A stretch of DNA of 64,000 nt from Brevibacterium jeotgali (GTDB lineage: Bacteria > Actinomycetota > Actinomycetes > Actinomycetales > Brevibacteriaceae). This document shows positions 62,523-64,000 of the stretch, piece after piece. The notes beneath the pieces were generated by a model that was not told the DNA's origin, searched no databases, and saw only the letters and a list, made by a program, of their open reading frames with translations. Every line of letters starts with the position of its first letter. Positions within the stretch are counted from its first letter, which is position 1. The stretch lies in contig NZ_FXZM01000003.1 of NCBI RefSeq assembly GCF_900169175.1, forward strand, positions 1 to 64,000, written 5' to 3'. The translations under genes and the position numbers were made by a program.

Positions 62523-63875
62523 ATGACTGCGATGACTGCAGGTTCCCCCGAACCCGCATCCACTCCCGCGACCGCCCGGCCGGGCGCGCCCACCTCCCCG
62601 AAGGAGATGCGACGCGTCGCAGGGGCCAGCGCCATCGGCACCGGCATCGAACTCTATGACTTCCTGATCTTCGGCCTCGCCGCGGGCCTCGTGTTCCCGC
62701 AGCTGTTCTTCCCGGAGTCGGACCCCCTCATCGGTTCACTCCTGTCGTTCATGACGTTCGGTGCGGGCTTCCTGTCCCGGCCGCTGGGCGGCATCGTGTT
62801 CGGCCACTTCGGCGACCGGTTCTCGCGCAAGACGATGCTCGTCATCTCGCTGGTCGCCACGGGCGCCTGCACGGTCGCGATGGGTCTGCTCCCCACCTAT
62901 GCCGCGGTCGGCGTCCTCGCGCCGATCCTGCTCGTCGCACTGCGCGTGCTGCAGGGCTTCTTCATGGGTGGTGAACAGTCCGGCGCGTTCCTCATGGTCA
63001 CCGAGCACGCACCGCGCGGCCGCAAGTCGTTCTTCGGCGCCTTCGTCACCGCAGGCTCGCCCATCGGCAGCATCCTGGGCATCGGCGTCTTCAACATCGT
63101 GGCCGTCGCCACCGGCCCCGCCTTCACCGACTGGGGCTGGCGCGTGCCGTTCCTCGCCTCCGCCGTCCTCATCGCCGTCGGCATCTACGTGCGCCTGGGG
63201 ATCTCGGAGAGCCCCGTCTTCAAGACGATGGCCGACGGCCCCCAGGTGTCGCGCCTGCCGCTGGCGGGAGTGATCGCCACGGCGATGCCGCTGATCATCG
63301 GCGGCGTGCTGGTGAATCTGGGCTTCAACCTCTTCATCTTCATCATCAACTCGTTCAGCATGTCCTACGGCACGGAGCAGCTGGGGATGGACCGCAGCGT
63401 CATCCTGCTGAGCGGCATGGCCGGATCCGTGGGCATGCTCATCGCCGTGTTCGTAGCCGGTTGGCTGGCGGACAAGTACGGACTGCTGCGCATCATGATG
63501 GCCGGTGCCGTCTTCCAGATCCTCTGGGCGTTCCCCTACTTCTGGCTCTTCGACAGCCGCAGCGTCGGCCTCATCTACCTCGCGGTGATCGTCGCCTACA
63601 TCGGTCTGAGCTTCGTGTTCGGACCCATGGCCGCCTTCTACGTGAGTCTCTTCAAGCCCGAGTACCGCTACTCCGGCGTCGCCCTCTCGTACAACCTGGG
63701 TGCCGTGCTGGGCGGCGGACTCTCCCCGACGATCGCGACGGCGCTGCTGGGCACCTTCGACGGCAGCGCCGGCATCTCCCTCTACATCGCGATCGGCGGC
63801 GCACTGTCCGCGATCGGCCTGCTCATCACCGCCAAGCAGGTGCAGAGGTCCTCGACCGCCACACTGGGTGACTGA
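62523..63875 (+). CDS. MHS-family MFS transporter (metabolite:H+ symporter)
   Basis: 450 residues, about 12 membrane segments, with AGAGGAGA six bases before the ATG. The start of the transporter domain VAGASAIGTGIELYDFLIFG carries the EWYDF-like motif (ELYDF) typical of MHS proteins (shikimate, ketoglutarate, proline betaine carriers). IVFGHFGDRFSRKTMLVIS is motif A, and QGFFMGGEQSGAFLMVTEHAP is another MHS block. The substrate is probably an organic acid or zwitterion. It ends at a very strong hairpin. Confidence 0.9.
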   Translation: MTAMTAGSPEPASTPATARPGAPTSPKEMRRVAGASAIGTGIELYDFLIFGLAAGLVFPQLFFPESDPLIGSLLSFMTFGAGFLSRPLGGIVFGHFGDRFSRKTMLVISLVATGACTVAMGLLPTYAAVGVLAPILLVALRVLQGFFMGGEQSGAFLMVTEHAPRGRKSFFGAFVTAGSPIGSILGIGVFNIVAVATGPAFTDWGWRVPFLASAVLIAVGIYVRLGISESPVFKTMADGPQVSRLPLAGVIATAMPLIIGGVLVNLGFNLFIFIINSFSMSYGTEQLGMDRSVILLSGMAGSVGMLIAVFVAGWLADKYGLLRIMMAGAVFQILWAFPYFWLFDSRSVGLIYLAVIVAYIGLSFVFGPMAAFYVSLFKPEYRYSGVALSYNLGAVLGGGLSPTIATALLGTFDGSAGISLYIAIGGALSAIGLLITAKQVQRSSTATLGD

Positions 63876-63901
63876 CGCAGGGGCCGCACCTCCTCGTCAC
63901 A

Positions 63902-63960
63902 CGAACACCGCCGCCGAGGCCGCAGCTGGGACCCAGCAGCGGCCTCGGCGGCGGTGTTCG
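63902..63960 (+). terminator. Very strong terminator after the MHS transporter
   Basis: Two 22-base arms pair perfectly and enclose a further CTGGG/CCCAG pair, giving a stem of nearly 29 base pairs with a tiny loop. Longest hairpin in the window. Confidence 0.9.
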
Positions 63961-64000
63961 TCGTGTGCAGCCGCGTCTGCGTGCGGTCGGTGAGGCGGAG

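Overview
The window is high-GC DNA whose gene style points to an actinomycete (Actinomycetota): GTG starts, translational overlaps, long stem terminators without U-tracts, an LPxTG surface protein, and many TetR, crotonase, AMP-ligase and CoA-transferase genes. A Brevibacterium-like or other Micrococcales-type genome is my best guess, but I see no rRNA or marker gene that settles it. No rRNA, CRISPR array or prophage was seen; there is one tRNA, a tRNA-Gly(CCC).

Region 1 (1-19.5 kb) is a lipid/acyl-CoA catabolism block with gene decay around it. It holds a crotonase, a nitroreductase, an MFS exporter, a TetR regulator, an HSD10-like SDR, a NYN-LOTUS protein, a nitronate-monooxygenase-like flavoprotein and a zinc alcohol dehydrogenase. 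A six-gene minus-strand beta-oxidation operon runs from 18616 to 11326 (type III CoA-transferase, acyl-CoA ligase, thiolase, second acyl-CoA ligase, enoyl-CoA hydratase, acyl-CoA dehydrogenase). A second TetR, a close paralogue of the first, is divergent from it. TTGAACGA/TCGTTCAA-type palindromes in several of these promoters suggest one TetR regulon. Decayed pieces lie between: an MDR dehydrogenase at 1-347, an SDR at 2368-2782, a copy of the acyl-CoA dehydrogenase 3' end at 10040-10141, and an alcohol dehydrogenase start at 19365-19448.

Region 2 (20.1-37.6 kb) is a defence island. In order: a coupled pair of a Ser/Thr kinase-like protein and a protein I do not recognise, with lower GC and a short leader ORF; a convergent PD-(D/E)XK-like protein; a complete type I restriction-modification operon (hsdM-hsdS-hsdR); an AddB-like nuclease pseudogene cut by an IS481-family element at a CTAG target; and a tightly coupled three-gene operon of a DUF6361-type protein, an HKD/phospholipase D-like protein and a SNF2-type helicase. 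The kinase pair and the three-gene operon are the best candidates for undescribed systems.

Region 3 (37.7-49.4 kb) carries an MFS exporter, an orphan TRAP-type solute-binding lipoprotein, a type III CoA-transferase with a crotonase that lacks both usual catalytic glutamates (next to a GntR remnant and an intact GntR-like palindrome), a flavin reductase, a GNAT acetyltransferase, and a PucR-type regulator, AtoE-type transporter and acetoacetyl-CoA synthetase set for short-chain acid or ketone-body use.

Region 4 (49.4-64 kb) has a choline-O-sulfate module (choline-sulfatase, its formylglycine-generating enzyme, a BCCT carrier), two small proteins outside usual size limits (a 23-aa membrane peptide back at 4443 and a 43-aa cationic protein at 54476), a DedA protein, an aromatic-acid-exporter-like membrane protein, the tRNA gene, a PEP-mutase-family enzyme, a 1315-residue LPxTG-anchored protein with phosphodiester-glycosidase-like and metallophosphatase domains, and an MHS-family transporter.
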